Assembly (NCBI GenBank): GCA_017650105.1
Contig: JAGCFO010000001.1
Coordinates: 1-39,832 of the forward strand
DNA from: Bacteroidaceae bacterium
GTDB lineage: Bacteria > Bacteroidota > Bacteroidia > Bacteroidales > Bacteroidaceae
Direction of reading: 5' to 3'
Length of the DNA: 39,832 nt
Position 1 is the stretch's first letter. The number at the start of each line of letters is the position of its first letter. This document shows, one piece after another, positions 15,239 to 24,286 of this stretch. The notes under the pieces were generated by a model that was given only the letters and a program-made list of their open reading frames with translations, did not search any database and was not told the origin of the DNA. Position numbers and translations under genes: made by a program.

Positions 15239-16558
15239 ATGAAAGTGATGAAATTCGGCGGAACGTCGGTAGGTTCTGCCCAACGTATGAAAAATGTTGC
15301 AAAACTCATCTGCGACAGCCCTCGGAACCTTGTCGTACTCTCGGCGATGTCGGGCACGACTAACTCGCTTGTTGAGATTTCGAAATACCTCAACAATCAC
15401 AATGCCGATGGAGCCAACGAGACTATTAATCAACTGGAACAGAAATACAAAGGACATATTGTTGAACTCATCTCTGACGAAACCATCTTGGCGCAACTCT
15501 CTCAGTTCCTCAACGAACAGTTCGACTTCCTACGTTCGTTCACAAAGCACCCCTTCGGCATCCGTGAGGAGAAAATCGTCCTTGCTCAAGGCGAAATTCT
15601 TTCTACAAACATGATGACTGCATATCTTCGCGAGCAAGGCATTAACGTTGCCCTCCTCTCTGCCCTCGACTTCATGCGCATCGACAAAAACGGAGAGCCC
15701 GACAGCATATATATAAAGGAGAAAATCGCAGAGCAGCTCAAGGCAAATGCCGACGCAGAACTCTTCATCACTCAGGGCTTCATCTGCCGCAACGCTTACG
15801 GAGAAATCGACAACCTCCAGCGCGGAGGCTCCGATTATACTGCCTCCCTGCTCGGCGCTGCCATCGGAGCTTCGGAAATTCAAATCTGGACTGATATTGA
15901 TGGCATGCACAACAATGACCCGCGCATTGTGGAGCACACCACTGCCATTCGTCAGCTCCACTTCAACGAGGCTGCAGAGTTGGCTTACTTTGGAGCTAAA
16001 GTGTTGCACCCTACTTGCATACAGCCTGCCAAATTTGCCAACATTCCTGTGCGCGTGCTTAATACAATGATGCCCGAAGCACCCGGAACGCTCATCAGCA
16101 ACGAGTCAGAACGCGGCATCATCAAAGCTGTAGCAGCAAAAGACAACATCACAGCCATCAAGATAAAGTCGAGCCGAATGTTGCTCGCACACGGTTTCCT
16201 GCGTCGCGTTTTCGAGATTTTCGAGAGCTACCAGACAAGCATCGACATGATTTGCACCTCGGAGGTTGGCGTCAGCATGTCTATTGACAACACAACACAT
16301 CTCAACGAGATTGTTGAAGACTTGAAGAAATACGGTACCGTTACCGTTGATCACGGAATGTGCATTATCTGCGTGGTAGGCGATATGGACTGGGAGAATA
16401 TCGGCTTCGAAAGCCGTGCTATGGATGCTATGAAGGATATACCCGTACGTATGGTTTCCTACGGAGGAAGTAACTACAACATTTCTTTCCTCGTACGTGA
16501 GTCTGACAAAGTTACCGCTCTGCGCAAGCTTAGCAAATGTCTGTTCAACGAGGAGTAA
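15239..16558 (+). CDS. lysC: Aspartate kinase
   Basis: A 439-residue monofunctional aspartokinase. It phosphorylates L-aspartate, the first step to lysine, methionine, threonine and diaminopimelate. KFGGTSVGS is at residues 5-13, the amino-acid-kinase domain runs to about 290 (with FITQGFICRN, the GGSDYTASLLGA block and WTDIDGMHNNDPR), and two ACT domains follow (about 300-439), which normally bind lysine or threonine for feedback inhibition. lysA begins 13 bases after the stop, so the pair supplies meso-diaminopimelate and lysine. No lysine riboswitch is seen because the gene sits directly behind ftsE. Confidence 0.95.
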   Translation: MKVMKFGGTSVGSAQRMKNVAKLICDSPRNLVVLSAMSGTTNSLVEISKYLNNHNADGANETINQLEQKYKGHIVELISDETILAQLSQFLNEQFDFLRSFTKHPFGIREEKIVLAQGEILSTNMMTAYLREQGINVALLSALDFMRIDKNGEPDSIYIKEKIAEQLKANADAELFITQGFICRNAYGEIDNLQRGGSDYTASLLGAAIGASEIQIWTDIDGMHNNDPRIVEHTTAIRQLHFNEAAELAYFGAKVLHPTCIQPAKFANIPVRVLNTMMPEAPGTLISNESERGIIKAVAAKDNITAIKIKSSRMLLAHGFLRRVFEIFESYQTSIDMICTSEVGVSMSIDNTTHLNEIVEDLKKYGTVTVDHGMCIICVVGDMDWENIGFESRAMDAMKDIPVRMVSYGGSNYNISFLVRESDKVTALRKLSKCLFNEE

Positions 16559-16571
16559 CCCCCTTTCCCCT

Positions 16572-17729
16572 ATGACAACCAAGTTCCCTATAGAGAAATT
16601 CAAGTCGCTGCCTACGCCGTTCTATTATTACGACATAGAGTTACTCCAGCAGACTCTCAGGAAAGTAGCATCCACGCTTTCTGCTCATCCTCTTTGGCGC
16701 ATGCACTATGCCATTAAGGCAAATGCCAACCCTCGTCTTCTGAACATTATCAGCGGCATGGGGATGGGTGCCGACTGCGTGAGCGGATGGGAGATTGACG
16801 CAGCAGTCAAGGCAGGTTTCAAACCCGAAAGTATTGTTTATGCAGGCGTTGGCAAGAGCGACGCAGAGATTATATCAGCTCTCAACCACAACATCGGTTG
16901 CTTCAATGTCGAGTCGGAAGCAGAACTCTCCGTTCTCAATGAACTTGCCGGCTCGCTCGGGAAGAAGGCAAATGTAGCTCTTCGTGTGAATCCCGACGTA
17001 GGAGCTCACACACACAGCAACATCACCACAGGACTTGCCGAAAACAAATTCGGCATCAACAAGGAGCAACTCGAAGACACCATACGCCTTACTTTTACGT
17101 TGCCTAACGTCACCTTCTGCGGGCTCCATTTCCACATCGGCTCTCAGATTCTCGACATGACCGACTTCATAGCCCTCTGCAACCGCATTAACGAGCTCAG
17201 CACTCAACTGCAACGCAAGGGACTTCCCGTGGGCGACATCAATGTTGGAGGAGGACTCGGGGTTGACTACGAATATCCCGACAGATTCCCCTTTGCCGAC
17301 TTTGATGCCTATTTTGACACCATCGGGCGCCACTTACTGCTCCATCCGGGGCAGCAGCTCCATTTCGAATTGGGGCGCAGCCTTGTGGCGCCCTGCGGTA
17401 GCCTCATCACTCGTGTGCTGTATGTGAAGGAAGGCATCCACAAGCAGTTTGCTATCGTCGATGGGAGCATGACGGAACTCATTCGTCCCGCTCTCTATCA
17501 TGCTTTCCACCGCATACAGAACATCAGTTCGTCCGAGCCTCTTGAGCGTTACGACGTCGTGGGACCCGTGTGTGAGAGTTCCGATGTCTTCGGCAAAGCA
17601 ATTGATCTACCCCGTTGTCAACGTGGCGACTTTATTGCAATACGCACAGCAGGCGCCTATGGAGAAACGATGGCATCCCAATACAATTGTCGTCCTTTGC
17701 CGAAAGCTTACTATTCAAGCGAAATATAG
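16572..17729 (+). CDS. lysA: Diaminopimelate decarboxylase
   Basis: A 385-residue fold-III PLP enzyme that decarboxylates meso-diaminopimelate to L-lysine. The PLP lysine is K49 in HYAIKANANP. Further landmarks are DCVSGWEID, the FHIGSQI motif, the glycine-rich phosphate loop INVGGGLGVDY, and the catalytic Cys region GPVCESSDVF near the C-terminus with AYGETMASQYN. It is slightly shorter than many LysA proteins but all sites are present. The ATG at 16572 gives the correct N-terminus; an in-frame ATG 75 bases earlier lies within lysC in another frame and is rejected. It is directly downstream of lysC. Confidence 0.95.
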   Translation: MTTKFPIEKFKSLPTPFYYYDIELLQQTLRKVASTLSAHPLWRMHYAIKANANPRLLNIISGMGMGADCVSGWEIDAAVKAGFKPESIVYAGVGKSDAEIISALNHNIGCFNVESEAELSVLNELAGSLGKKANVALRVNPDVGAHTHSNITTGLAENKFGINKEQLEDTIRLTFTLPNVTFCGLHFHIGSQILDMTDFIALCNRINELSTQLQRKGLPVGDINVGGGLGVDYEYPDRFPFADFDAYFDTIGRHLLLHPGQQLHFELGRSLVAPCGSLITRVLYVKEGIHKQFAIVDGSMTELIRPALYHAFHRIQNISSSEPLERYDVVGPVCESSDVFGKAIDLPRCQRGDFIAIRTAGAYGETMASQYNCRPLPKAYYSSEI

Positions 17730-17770
17730 GAAATCTTTTTGTTTAACACATAAGATTGTATACATCATTC

Positions 17771-19576
17771 ATGTTCAGCAAAACAGAATATATCATTCTC
17801 GCAGTCATAGGCCTCCTCTGGGTCTTGCAAATGCTTTATCTGCTCTTTTTCTACAACTCAATAAACCGCGCTCAACGCCATTTTACACCCAAGCAGAAAA
17901 AGCGCACATCTCCGCAAAAGAGTTCCAACGACGAAGGCACCTACGGCACTACTTGTGAGGCAGAAGCGCCCGAAGAGGAAAGCATCACGATTGATATGAC
18001 TGACGAAACGGATTTTGCTGACGACAAAACGTCCTCGAATCAGAATACTAAGGTAATGCTCGAGGCAACCCCACGTGACTACGATGAAACGGTGCGCCCT
18101 CAGTCGGCTCGTCAGCTTTCCTTCTTTGATATGGACGACACCGAGGATGAGGAAGAGCCCTCTCCCGTGCAAGCCTCTCTGCTGAAAGCCAACGAAACCT
18201 CAGAGCCTATCTCTGATGTAGCCATTTCTGAAGATTTCAATCAATCTTCCGAGCCTGATAAAGAAGAGGAGACTACACTTTTCTCAACCTCCCAACCAAC
18301 TTCAGAGCAGACAAAAGAAATCGATACCCCCATACAACAGATAGACTATTCATCTGAGACTATCATCTTCCAAGCTAAAGGTATTTCCAGACAAGAGGAT
18401 GCGAGCAAAGAAGCATCACCCAAGGAGACACCCAACAAGGAACTAATGAGTAAAGAGACAACAACGGCAAAAGGATCCATGCAGGACACGTCTCTTGAGA
18501 GTGCTCTGCATCCCTTTGTTCCTAAGTCGGCATCAACCTCCGACGCTTTGTTTCCTTCCCTCTCCGTCATCATTGTCACCAGCAATCAAGACTCCTTGCT
18601 TCGCAAAAACTTGCCCTATGTGCTGGAGCAGGATTATCCCAACTTTGAAGTGATAGTTGTCAACGACAATTCCAGCGACGACACATCCGATGTGCTGGAG
18701 TTTTTCAAGAAGCGCTATCCTCATTTGCGCACTACCTTCACCTCCGACTCTGCGCGACGAATCAGCCACAAGAAACTCGCCCTCACGCTCGGCATCAAGG
18801 CTGCTACAAGCGAATGGGTAGTGTTCACCGAGCCTCACTGCCGTCCTGCTACCAACCAATGGTTGCGCGCTTTGGCACAGTCGCTAAAAAAAGATAGCAC
18901 AAGTGTCGATGCCGTTGTTGGATACACGGCAATGGAGAAGAGTAACGGGTTTATTTCCTTAGTACGTTGCGCCGATAACATGCTTCGAGGCGTCCGACTT
19001 CTTTGTTCTGCCCTCTGTCGTAAAGCATATATGGCATACGGCACCAATCTCCTTTATCACCGGAGCCTCTTCTTCGAACACAAGGGGTACTCTTCACATC
19101 TCAATCTCGAACGAGGTGACGACGATATTTTCGTTAACGAGAATATCGCACCATCTCGCATACATGCAGCCATAGGGTACGACGCTTCTGTTATCCTTGA
19201 TACTCCCGACAGCCATTCGTGGATGCTCGAAAAGACGGGACGCATTGCCACACGGCGCTATCTGCGCGGCATCATGCCTTTGCTGCTATCCTTCGAGACA
19301 ATTACCCGTGCACTCTACGTGGTTGGTACTCTTGTGTTTCTCCTTGTAGCTCTTCTTTCCAGTTGGTGGGTTACGGCTGGAATCATTCTTCTACTATGGA
19401 TTATACGACTTGTCTGCCAGCTTCTTATCCTTCTTCGCACTCGACAAGTGTTAGGTGAGCAGAACTTCATACCTTTCCTGCCACTTCTTGACATGTTGCT
19501 CCCATTTATTGAGTTGCGCTACCGCATCCGTTATGCCTTCTCGTCAAAGACTGCTTATCAACGCAAACAACTCTAA
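17771..19576 (+). CDS. Family 2 glycosyltransferase with a long disordered linker
   Basis: A 601-residue membrane glycosyltransferase. An N-terminal helix (about 7-28) is followed by about 220 residues (36-255) rich in Glu, Ser, Thr, Asp and Gln with almost no hydrophobic segments. A GT-A domain comes next (about 258-500): LSVIIVTSNQDS, VVNDNSSDDT and VVFTEPHCRP as the nucleotide-sugar and metal-binding segments, and RGDDDIFVNE as a probable acceptor/catalytic block. Two or more C-terminal helices lie at about 515-560. It probably transfers a sugar in cell-envelope glycan synthesis at the inner membrane; donor and acceptor are unknown. Homologues I recall are about 380 residues with no such insert. 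The upstream frame starts with TTG, so the ATG at 17771 is used. It lies 41 bases after lysA. Confidence 0.85.
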   Translation: MFSKTEYIILAVIGLLWVLQMLYLLFFYNSINRAQRHFTPKQKKRTSPQKSSNDEGTYGTTCEAEAPEEESITIDMTDETDFADDKTSSNQNTKVMLEATPRDYDETVRPQSARQLSFFDMDDTEDEEEPSPVQASLLKANETSEPISDVAISEDFNQSSEPDKEEETTLFSTSQPTSEQTKEIDTPIQQIDYSSETIIFQAKGISRQEDASKEASPKETPNKELMSKETTTAKGSMQDTSLESALHPFVPKSASTSDALFPSLSVIIVTSNQDSLLRKNLPYVLEQDYPNFEVIVVNDNSSDDTSDVLEFFKKRYPHLRTTFTSDSARRISHKKLALTLGIKAATSEWVVFTEPHCRPATNQWLRALAQSLKKDSTSVDAVVGYTAMEKSNGFISLVRCADNMLRGVRLLCSALCRKAYMAYGTNLLYHRSLFFEHKGYSSHLNLERGDDDIFVNENIAPSRIHAAIGYDASVILDTPDSHSWMLEKTGRIATRRYLRGIMPLLLSFETITRALYVVGTLVFLLVALLSSWWVTAGIILLLWIIRLVCQLLILLRTRQVLGEQNFIPFLPLLDMLLPFIELRYRIRYAFSSKTAYQRKQL

Positions 19577-19698
19577 GATTCATCTCCAGAGAGTGGTTGA
19601 AACAAGGGCAAAAGACTATTTAACTGAAACAGATCCCGCGCTATTACTATCACGACAAAACAGAAAAGAAGAAATCGTCAAGTAATAGGAGCTCATAT

Positions 19699-19762
19699 GA
19701 AGAAGGGAAAAATATTTTTGGGCAAAGAAAAAAATTTTTTCCTTTCTACATCTCGCGCGCTG
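19699..19762. repeat. A-tract/T-tract element, copy b
   Basis: GAAGAAGGGAAAAATATTTT followed by a second A-run/T-run and a terminal ATCTCGCGCGCTG. The GC-rich end is shared with copy c (ATCTCGTGCGCTG at 22992-23004). Confidence 0.75.
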
Positions 19763-19812
19763 CTTTGAGAATAATTATCATCGAAGCCTTCCCCTCTCAG
19801 CTCACACAAGAA

Positions 19813-19849
19813 AAGGAAGATACAGCGAGAGCATGCATCCTCCTTTTTT
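19813..19849 (+). terminator. Possible terminator after the glycosyltransferase gene
   Basis: AAGGAAGAT pairs with ATCCTCCTT with one mismatch and a 15-base loop, followed by a T-run. The stem is weaker than the other terminators here. Confidence 0.45.
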
Positions 19850-19896
19850 ATTATCCACATCAGGATTCTCTGATAAAAGGAATGCTTATTAACCTT

Positions 19897-20829
19897 TTAT
19901 TGTTCAAAAAGTGCTGTTGACAGATAGCGCTCGCCAGTATCGGGAAGGATGACGACGATGGTTTTTCCGGCGTTTTCGGGGCGTTTCGCGAGAGTGATAC
20001 CTGCGTGGAGAGCTGCTCCAGAAGAGATTCCCACGAGAAGTCCTTCATCAATTGCCACGCGACGAGAAGCGCTGAAGGCATCGTCGTCCTTCACGCGGAT
20101 AATCTCGTCCACTACATCGGAATGAAAGTTCAGCGGTTTAAATCCAGCACCAATACCCTGAATCTTGTGTGGGCCAGGCTGTCCTCCCGAGAGAACGGGG
20201 GAGCTATCGGGTTCTACGGCAACGGCTTTGATGGCTGGGTTATATGCCTTGAGCCCCTCAGCGGTACCGCTTAGCGTACCTCCTGTGCCTACGGCAGAAA
20301 CGAAAATATCAACCTTGCCATCGGTATCGGCCCATATCTCTTCGGCTGTTGTAGCCTTGTGCTTCAAAGGGTTAGCGGGGTTCTCAAACTGCTGCGGAAT
20401 GAAAGCATCAGGATTCTTCTCTTTCAGTTCCTCGGCTCGACGGATAGCACCCTTCATACCCTCGCTGCCAGGAGTGAGTTCAATGATAGCTCCCAGCTGT
20501 TTGAGAAGTTTACGGCGCTCAATACTCATAGTCTCAGGCATAGTGAGGATGAGCTGATAGCCCTTGACGGCTGCTATCCACGCAAGTCCGATACCCGTAT
20601 TGCCGCTAGTAGGCTCAATGATGAGCGAGCCTTTGCGAAGGATGCCCTGCTGTTCAGCAGCCTCTATCATGGCAAGGGCGATGCGGTCCTTGACGCTTCC
20701 TCCGGGGTTAAAACTCTCAACCTTAGCCACTAAGCGTGCCTTAAGTTGAAGCGATTTCTCTATCCGCTGCAGTTCGACAAGCGGAGTGTTACCGATCAGT
20801 TCGGTCAGATTGTTGTAAATGCGTGACAT
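19897..20829 (-). CDS. cysK: Cysteine synthase A (O-acetylserine sulfhydrylase)
   Basis: A 310-residue fold-II PLP enzyme that makes cysteine from O-acetylserine and sulfide. The PLP lysine is K47 in NPGGSVKDR, the substrate-binding loop PTSGNTG is at 73-79, the phosphate-binding GTGGTLSG lies at about 178-185, and the C-terminal GISSGAA and [10 protein letters not shown] blocks are intact. Length is normal for CysK. It follows the Lrp gene on the same strand after 60 bases and is probably co-transcribed with it, opposite the sulfhydrylase metY, forming a sulfur-assimilation locus. Confidence 0.95.
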   Translation of the reverse strand: MSRIYNNLTELIGNTPLVELQRIEKSLQLKARLVAKVESFNPGGSVKDRIALAMIEAAEQQGILRKGSLIIEPTSGNTGIGLAWIAAVKGYQLILTMPETMSIERRKLLKQLGAIIELTPGSEGMKGAIRRAEELKEKNPDAFIPQQFENPANPLKHKATTAEEIWADTDGKVDIFVSAVGTGGTLSGTAEGLKAYNPAIKAVAVEPDSSPVLSGGQPGPHKIQGIGAGFKPLNFHSDVVDEIIRVKDDDAFSASRRVAIDEGLLVGISSGAALHAGITLAKRPENAGKTIVVILPDTGERYLSTALFEQ

Positions 20830-20889
20830 AGTTTTGTGTAAGTTTAAAATGGATGTATCTCAATTATTCTAACAAAGGAGTATCGGTTT

Positions 20890-21363
20890 TTATATGGATA
20901 TGCCGTAGTTCTGCTTGACGACATCCATCACAAAGGTACTCTCGATGGAGCCGAGGTGCTCAATCTGCCCCAAAACGTTAAGAAGGAACTCCTGGTAATA
21001 CTTCATGTCGGGAGCCTGTATTTTTAAAAGATAATCAAAACCACCTGAGATATTGTAGCACTCCGTCACTTCAGGAATGTGCTGTATGACTTCGGCAAAA
21101 GAAAGGGCAATCTCTTTGTTTATCTTGTTGAGTTTAACGTTGCAGAACACCACGAATCCACGTCCCAGTTTTTCGGCGTTAAGCACAGCAACGTACTTCT
21201 TAATATAACCGCTCGTCTCAAGCCTCTTCAGCCGTTCAAAAACGGGTGTCGAGGAGAGACTGACGCGCGAAGCAAGTTCCTTTACTGTCAGATGAGCATC
21301 GTCTTGCAAAAGCCTGAGGATTTGCAGATCCACCTTATCTAATATTTCTGTTTCTTTTGTCAT
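20890..21363 (-). CDS. Lrp/AsnC family transcriptional regulator
   Basis: A 157-residue regulator. A winged helix-turn-helix (about 10-60; LTVKELASRVSLSSTPVFER is the recognition segment) is followed by the alpha-beta effector and oligomerisation domain (about 65-145; GRGFVVFCNVKL, VTECYNISGGFDYLLKI). Lrp proteins form dimers to octamers and sense amino acids. The open frame extends 32 residues upstream, but a perfect -7 element (21396-21403) lies in that extension, so the ATG at 21361-21363 is the real start. The neighbours suggest control of cysteine or homocysteine synthesis. The inverted repeat at 21492-21535 is a candidate operator. Confidence 0.92.
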   Translation of the reverse strand: MTKETEILDKVDLQILRLLQDDAHLTVKELASRVSLSSTPVFERLKRLETSGYIKKYVAVLNAEKLGRGFVVFCNVKLNKINKEIALSFAEVIQHIPEVTECYNISGGFDYLLKIQAPDMKYYQEFLLNVLGQIEHLGSIESTFVMDVVKQNYGISI

Positions 21364-21395
21364 ATTCCAATGGTGATTATTTCTGAATTCCGCGA

Positions 21396-21403
21396 CAAAG
21401 GTA
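21396..21403 (-). promoter_or_regulatory. -7 element of the lrp-cysK transcript
   Basis: TACCTTTG on the minus strand, exact match to TAnnTTTG, 32 bases before the lrp start codon. Confidence 0.75.
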
Positions 21404-21491
21404 AGGATTTTAATCCATATAACGCAAGGAAAATGTTCACAAAATACATGATAATACATAAATTTGGAATAATCTTCTACAGAACAAACAA

Positions 21492-21535
21492 TTTACCCTC
21501 TTTTTCCGATTTTTTATCTGTTAGAAAGGGGTAAA
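21492..21535. promoter_or_regulatory. Inverted repeat between lrp and metY, candidate operator
   Basis: TTTACCCTCTTT (21492-21503) faces AAAGGGGTAAA (21525-21535), inverted with a one-base shift. It sits between the two divergent promoters. Lrp-type regulators often bind such sites next to their own gene; the assignment is inference. Confidence 0.45.
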
Positions 21536-21589
21536 ACAGGTTTCTTTTCCAAGTTTTTGCTAGATATTGCACGGTTTATTAGGCACGCC

Positions 21590-21597
21590 TACCTTTG
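21590..21597 (+). promoter_or_regulatory. -7 element of metY
   Basis: TACCTTTG, exact match to TAnnTTTG, with ATTG at a 20-base spacing upstream as a possible -33 box. The resulting leader is only about 45 bases, too short for a known SAM riboswitch. Confidence 0.75.
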
Positions 21598-21647
21598 CAG
21601 CCGAAAAGATTCAGAACATTATCAACTATCTAATAAACAATACAACT

Positions 21648-22937
21648 ATGGCAACGAACAAGTATCATTTCGAGACACTTCAACTTCATGTAGGACAAGA
21701 ACAAGCCGATCCCACGACTGATTCGCGCGCAGTTCCTATTTATCAAACTACCTCGTATGTGTTCCGCAACTCACAGCATGCGGCAGACCGTTTCGGTCTA
21801 CGCGATGCAGGCAATATCTATGGGCGTCTTACAAACAGCACGCAGGCTGTGTTTGAGGAGCGTGTGGCAGCCCTTGAAGGAGGCACGGCAGGTTTGGCTG
21901 TAGCTTCCGGAGCTGCAGCTATCACTTATGCGCTGCAAAACATAGCTCACGCTGGAGATCACATCGTGGCTGCCGACAATCTATACGGGGGTAGCTTCAA
22001 CCTCATCACCCATACGCTTTCGACACAAGGCATCACTTACACGATTGTGAACTTGAACGACTTGGAGGCGCTGGAGGCAGCTATTCAGCCTAACACGAAG
22101 GTAGTATTCGGCGAAACGTTTGGCAATCCTAACAGCGAGGTTCTCAACTTGGATGCCGTTGCCGAAATAGCACATCGTCATCAAGTGCCCGTCATCATCG
22201 ATAACACCTTTGCAACGCCTTTCCTATTCCGCCCTCTTGAGCACGGAGCAGACGTCGTGGTGCATTCGGCAACAAAATTCATAGGCGGGCACGGAACAAG
22301 CCTGGGAGGAGTAATCGTCGACGGAGGCTCTTTCGATTGGAAGGCAGCGCCCGAGAAGTTCCCCACGCTTGCCCTCCCTGACCCCAGCTATCACGGAGCT
22401 ATCTTTGCCGACGTAGCAGGCCCAGCGGCATTTGTTACTCGCATTCGTGCCGTCGTTCTACGCGACACAGGAGCTGCCATTTCTCCTTTCAACGCTTTTA
22501 TTCTGCTACAGGGACTGGAAACGCTTTCGCTTCGCGTCGAGAGGCACGTCTTCAATGCCTTGAAAGTGGTTGATTTCCTGAGTCGCCATCCAAAGGTAAC
22601 AAAGGTGAACCACCCTGCCGTTGCCTCGCATCCAGAGCATGCCCTCTACAACAAGTACTTCCCGCAGGGAGGAGGCAGCATCTTCACCTTCGAGATAGAT
22701 GGAGGACAGGATGCAGCCTGGAGGTTTATCGACTCGCTGCAGATCTTCTCGCTGCTTGCCAACGTGGCTGACGTGAAAAGCCTCGTCATCCATCCCTATA
22801 CAACGACTCACTCGCAACTCAGCCCCGAGGAACTGGAGCAGCAACACATCACTCCCAGTACCGTTCGCCTGAGCATAGGCACCGAACATATCGACGACAT
22901 CATCGCCGACCTTAGCCAGGCGCTTGAGAAAGCATAA
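21648..22937 (+). CDS. metY: O-acetylhomoserine sulfhydrylase
   Basis: A 429-residue fold-I Cys/Met-metabolism PLP enzyme. It joins O-acetylhomoserine with sulfide to make homocysteine and may also use O-acetylserine. The PLP lysine is K210 in [16 protein letters not shown], with the PLP-ring Asp D185 in IIDNTFATP and Tyr/Gly residues of the [10 protein letters not shown] block (56-65). [20 protein letters not shown] at the N-terminus and the roughly 430-residue length distinguish it from the 380-400 residue MetB/MetC proteins. The ATG at 21648 gives the family N-terminus; an in-frame ATG at 21567 lies upstream of the promoter and is rejected. It diverges from lrp-cysK. Confidence 0.94.
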   Translation: MATNKYHFETLQLHVGQEQADPTTDSRAVPIYQTTSYVFRNSQHAADRFGLRDAGNIYGRLTNSTQAVFEERVAALEGGTAGLAVASGAAAITYALQNIAHAGDHIVAADNLYGGSFNLITHTLSTQGITYTIVNLNDLEALEAAIQPNTKVVFGETFGNPNSEVLNLDAVAEIAHRHQVPVIIDNTFATPFLFRPLEHGADVVVHSATKFIGGHGTSLGGVIVDGGSFDWKAAPEKFPTLALPDPSYHGAIFADVAGPAAFVTRIRAVVLRDTGAAISPFNAFILLQGLETLSLRVERHVFNALKVVDFLSRHPKVTKVNHPAVASHPEHALYNKYFPQGGGSIFTFEIDGGQDAAWRFIDSLQIFSLLANVADVKSLVIHPYTTTHSQLSPEELEQQHITPSTVRLSIGTEHIDDIIADLSQALEKA

Positions 22938-22962
22938 TCCCCTTCAAGGTATCCCAATTTTT

Positions 22963-23033
22963 GGAGAAGGGAAAAAAATTTTTGGAGAACAAATCTCGTG
23001 CGCTGAAGAAGGAAAAAATATTTTTGAAGAAGG
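22963..23033. repeat. A-tract/T-tract element, copy c
   Basis: Two units (GGAGAAGGGAAAAAAATTTT and GAAGAAGGAAAAAATATTTT) flank ATCTCGTGCGCTG, all between metY and mnmA. Confidence 0.75.
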
Positions 23034-23060
23034 AATAATTTCACAGAAGCCATACTGTTT

Positions 23061-24122
23061 ATGACAACGGCACTTTTGCTATCGGGAGGAGTTGACAGCG
23101 CGGTAGCCCTGCATCTGCTGAGTGAGCAGGGAGAGAAACCCGACCTTTTCTATATTAAGATTGCTGACAAGGATGACAAGGAGCTGTCGTGCTCGGCAGA
23201 GGAAGACATCGAACTCTGCCGAGTTACGGCACGCCGCTATGGACTGCCTCTAGAGGTGGTCGACTTGCAAAACGAATACTGGGAGCACGTCATCGGCTAC
23301 GTCATCGAAAGAGCCAAAAGGGGGCTCACGCCCAACCCCGATGTGATGTGCAACAAATACATCAAGTTCGGCTGTTTCTTCGACTTGATTGGGCACAGAT
23401 ACGACGTTGTAACAACAGGACACTATGCCAATGTGCTGATAGACAACGAGGGAACAAAATGGCTATGTACCGCTCGGGACCTCGTGAAGGATCAAACAGA
23501 CTTCCTTGCTCAGATAGACTATGGGCAGCTTTCTCGCCTTACCTTCCCCGTGGGGCAACTACTGAAAGAGGAAGTGCGCCGAAAGGCATCCGAAGCACGG
23601 CTTCCCAGCGCGCTTCGCAGGGATAGTCAGGGAATTTGTTTTCTCGGGCAAATAAACTATCCCTCTTTCTTGCGCCGATTGCTGGGAGAACGCGAAGGGG
23701 ACGTGATTGACAGGGATTCGGGAAAGCGTGTCGGAAAGCATAAGGGTTATTGGTTCTATACCATCGGACAACGAAAAGGGCTTGGATTAGGCGGAGGACC
23801 TTGGTTTGTTGTAGAGAAAGATATCGACAACAACATAATCTATGTGACTCACGGGTACGATTGCGAAGAACAATATCGTTCTGATTTCATTTTGCGCGAC
23901 TTCCATTTCATATCTGCCGACTGTTGGCTCGGTGCAGACGAAGTAGATGTCAGCGTAAAGATACGCCACACGCCACAATTCACGCCAGCTCGTCTTATTC
24001 GCTCAGGAGAGGGATATCGGATTATTACCAGCCAACCCCTACAGGGAGTTGCCCCCGGGCAATTCGGCGTGATTTATGATGCGGATCACATCCGTTGCAT
24101 CGGAAGCGGCGAGATAGTCTGA
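23061..24122 (+). CDS. mnmA: tRNA 2-thiouridine(34) synthase MnmA
   Basis: A 353-residue tRNA thiolase that activates U34 with ATP and inserts sulfur to give s2U in Lys, Glu and Gln tRNAs. The PP-loop SGGVDS is at 8-13. The catalytic cysteines are C97 in [13 protein letters not shown] and C193 in SQGICFLGQ. The tRNA-binding GHYAN (120-124) and C-terminal beta-barrel segments ([15 protein letters not shown]) are intact. A sulfur relay protein is needed but not encoded nearby. It starts 28 bases after element c, and no promoter motif is clear, so it may be read from metY. Bacteroidales often carry two mnmA copies; whether this is the only one is unknown. Confidence 0.95.
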   Translation: MTTALLLSGGVDSAVALHLLSEQGEKPDLFYIKIADKDDKELSCSAEEDIELCRVTARRYGLPLEVVDLQNEYWEHVIGYVIERAKRGLTPNPDVMCNKYIKFGCFFDLIGHRYDVVTTGHYANVLIDNEGTKWLCTARDLVKDQTDFLAQIDYGQLSRLTFPVGQLLKEEVRRKASEARLPSALRRDSQGICFLGQINYPSFLRRLLGEREGDVIDRDSGKRVGKHKGYWFYTIGQRKGLGLGGGPWFVVEKDIDNNIIYVTHGYDCEEQYRSDFILRDFHFISADCWLGADEVDVSVKIRHTPQFTPARLIRSGEGYRIITSQPLQGVAPGQFGVIYDADHIRCIGSGEIV

Positions 24123-24190
24123 CAAGACTTCCACGCAACGTGAAGGCAAATCATGGTGTTCTTTTTCTATGTCTTTTCTGCTGTTTTTCT

Positions 24191-24220
24191 TTTGCGATAG
24201 CAAACAAATGATTAATTTTG
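24191..24220 (+). promoter_or_regulatory. Promoter of nadE (-33 and -7)
   Basis: TTTG at 24191-24194 and TAATTTTG at 24213-24220, 18 bases apart, close to the Bacteroidetes consensus. It lies 66 bases before the chosen start. Confidence 0.7.
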
Positions 24221-24286
24221 CTGCGCAAAGGCTGAGCGTTGCCTACAATGCTGTGGGTGCCGAGAGCCATAAGGAAAAAGAAAAGT

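Larger units (their letters stand above)
19577..19896. other. Spacer between convergent genes
   Basis: No gene is seen. It contains the A/T element copy b (19699-19762) and a candidate terminator (19813-19849). It separates the glycosyltransferase and cysK, which converge here. Confidence 0.7.

Noticed and set aside
21460..21647. SAM riboswitch before metY
   Set aside because: The promoter at 21590 leaves a leader of about 45 bases, and no SAM-type stem pattern was found.
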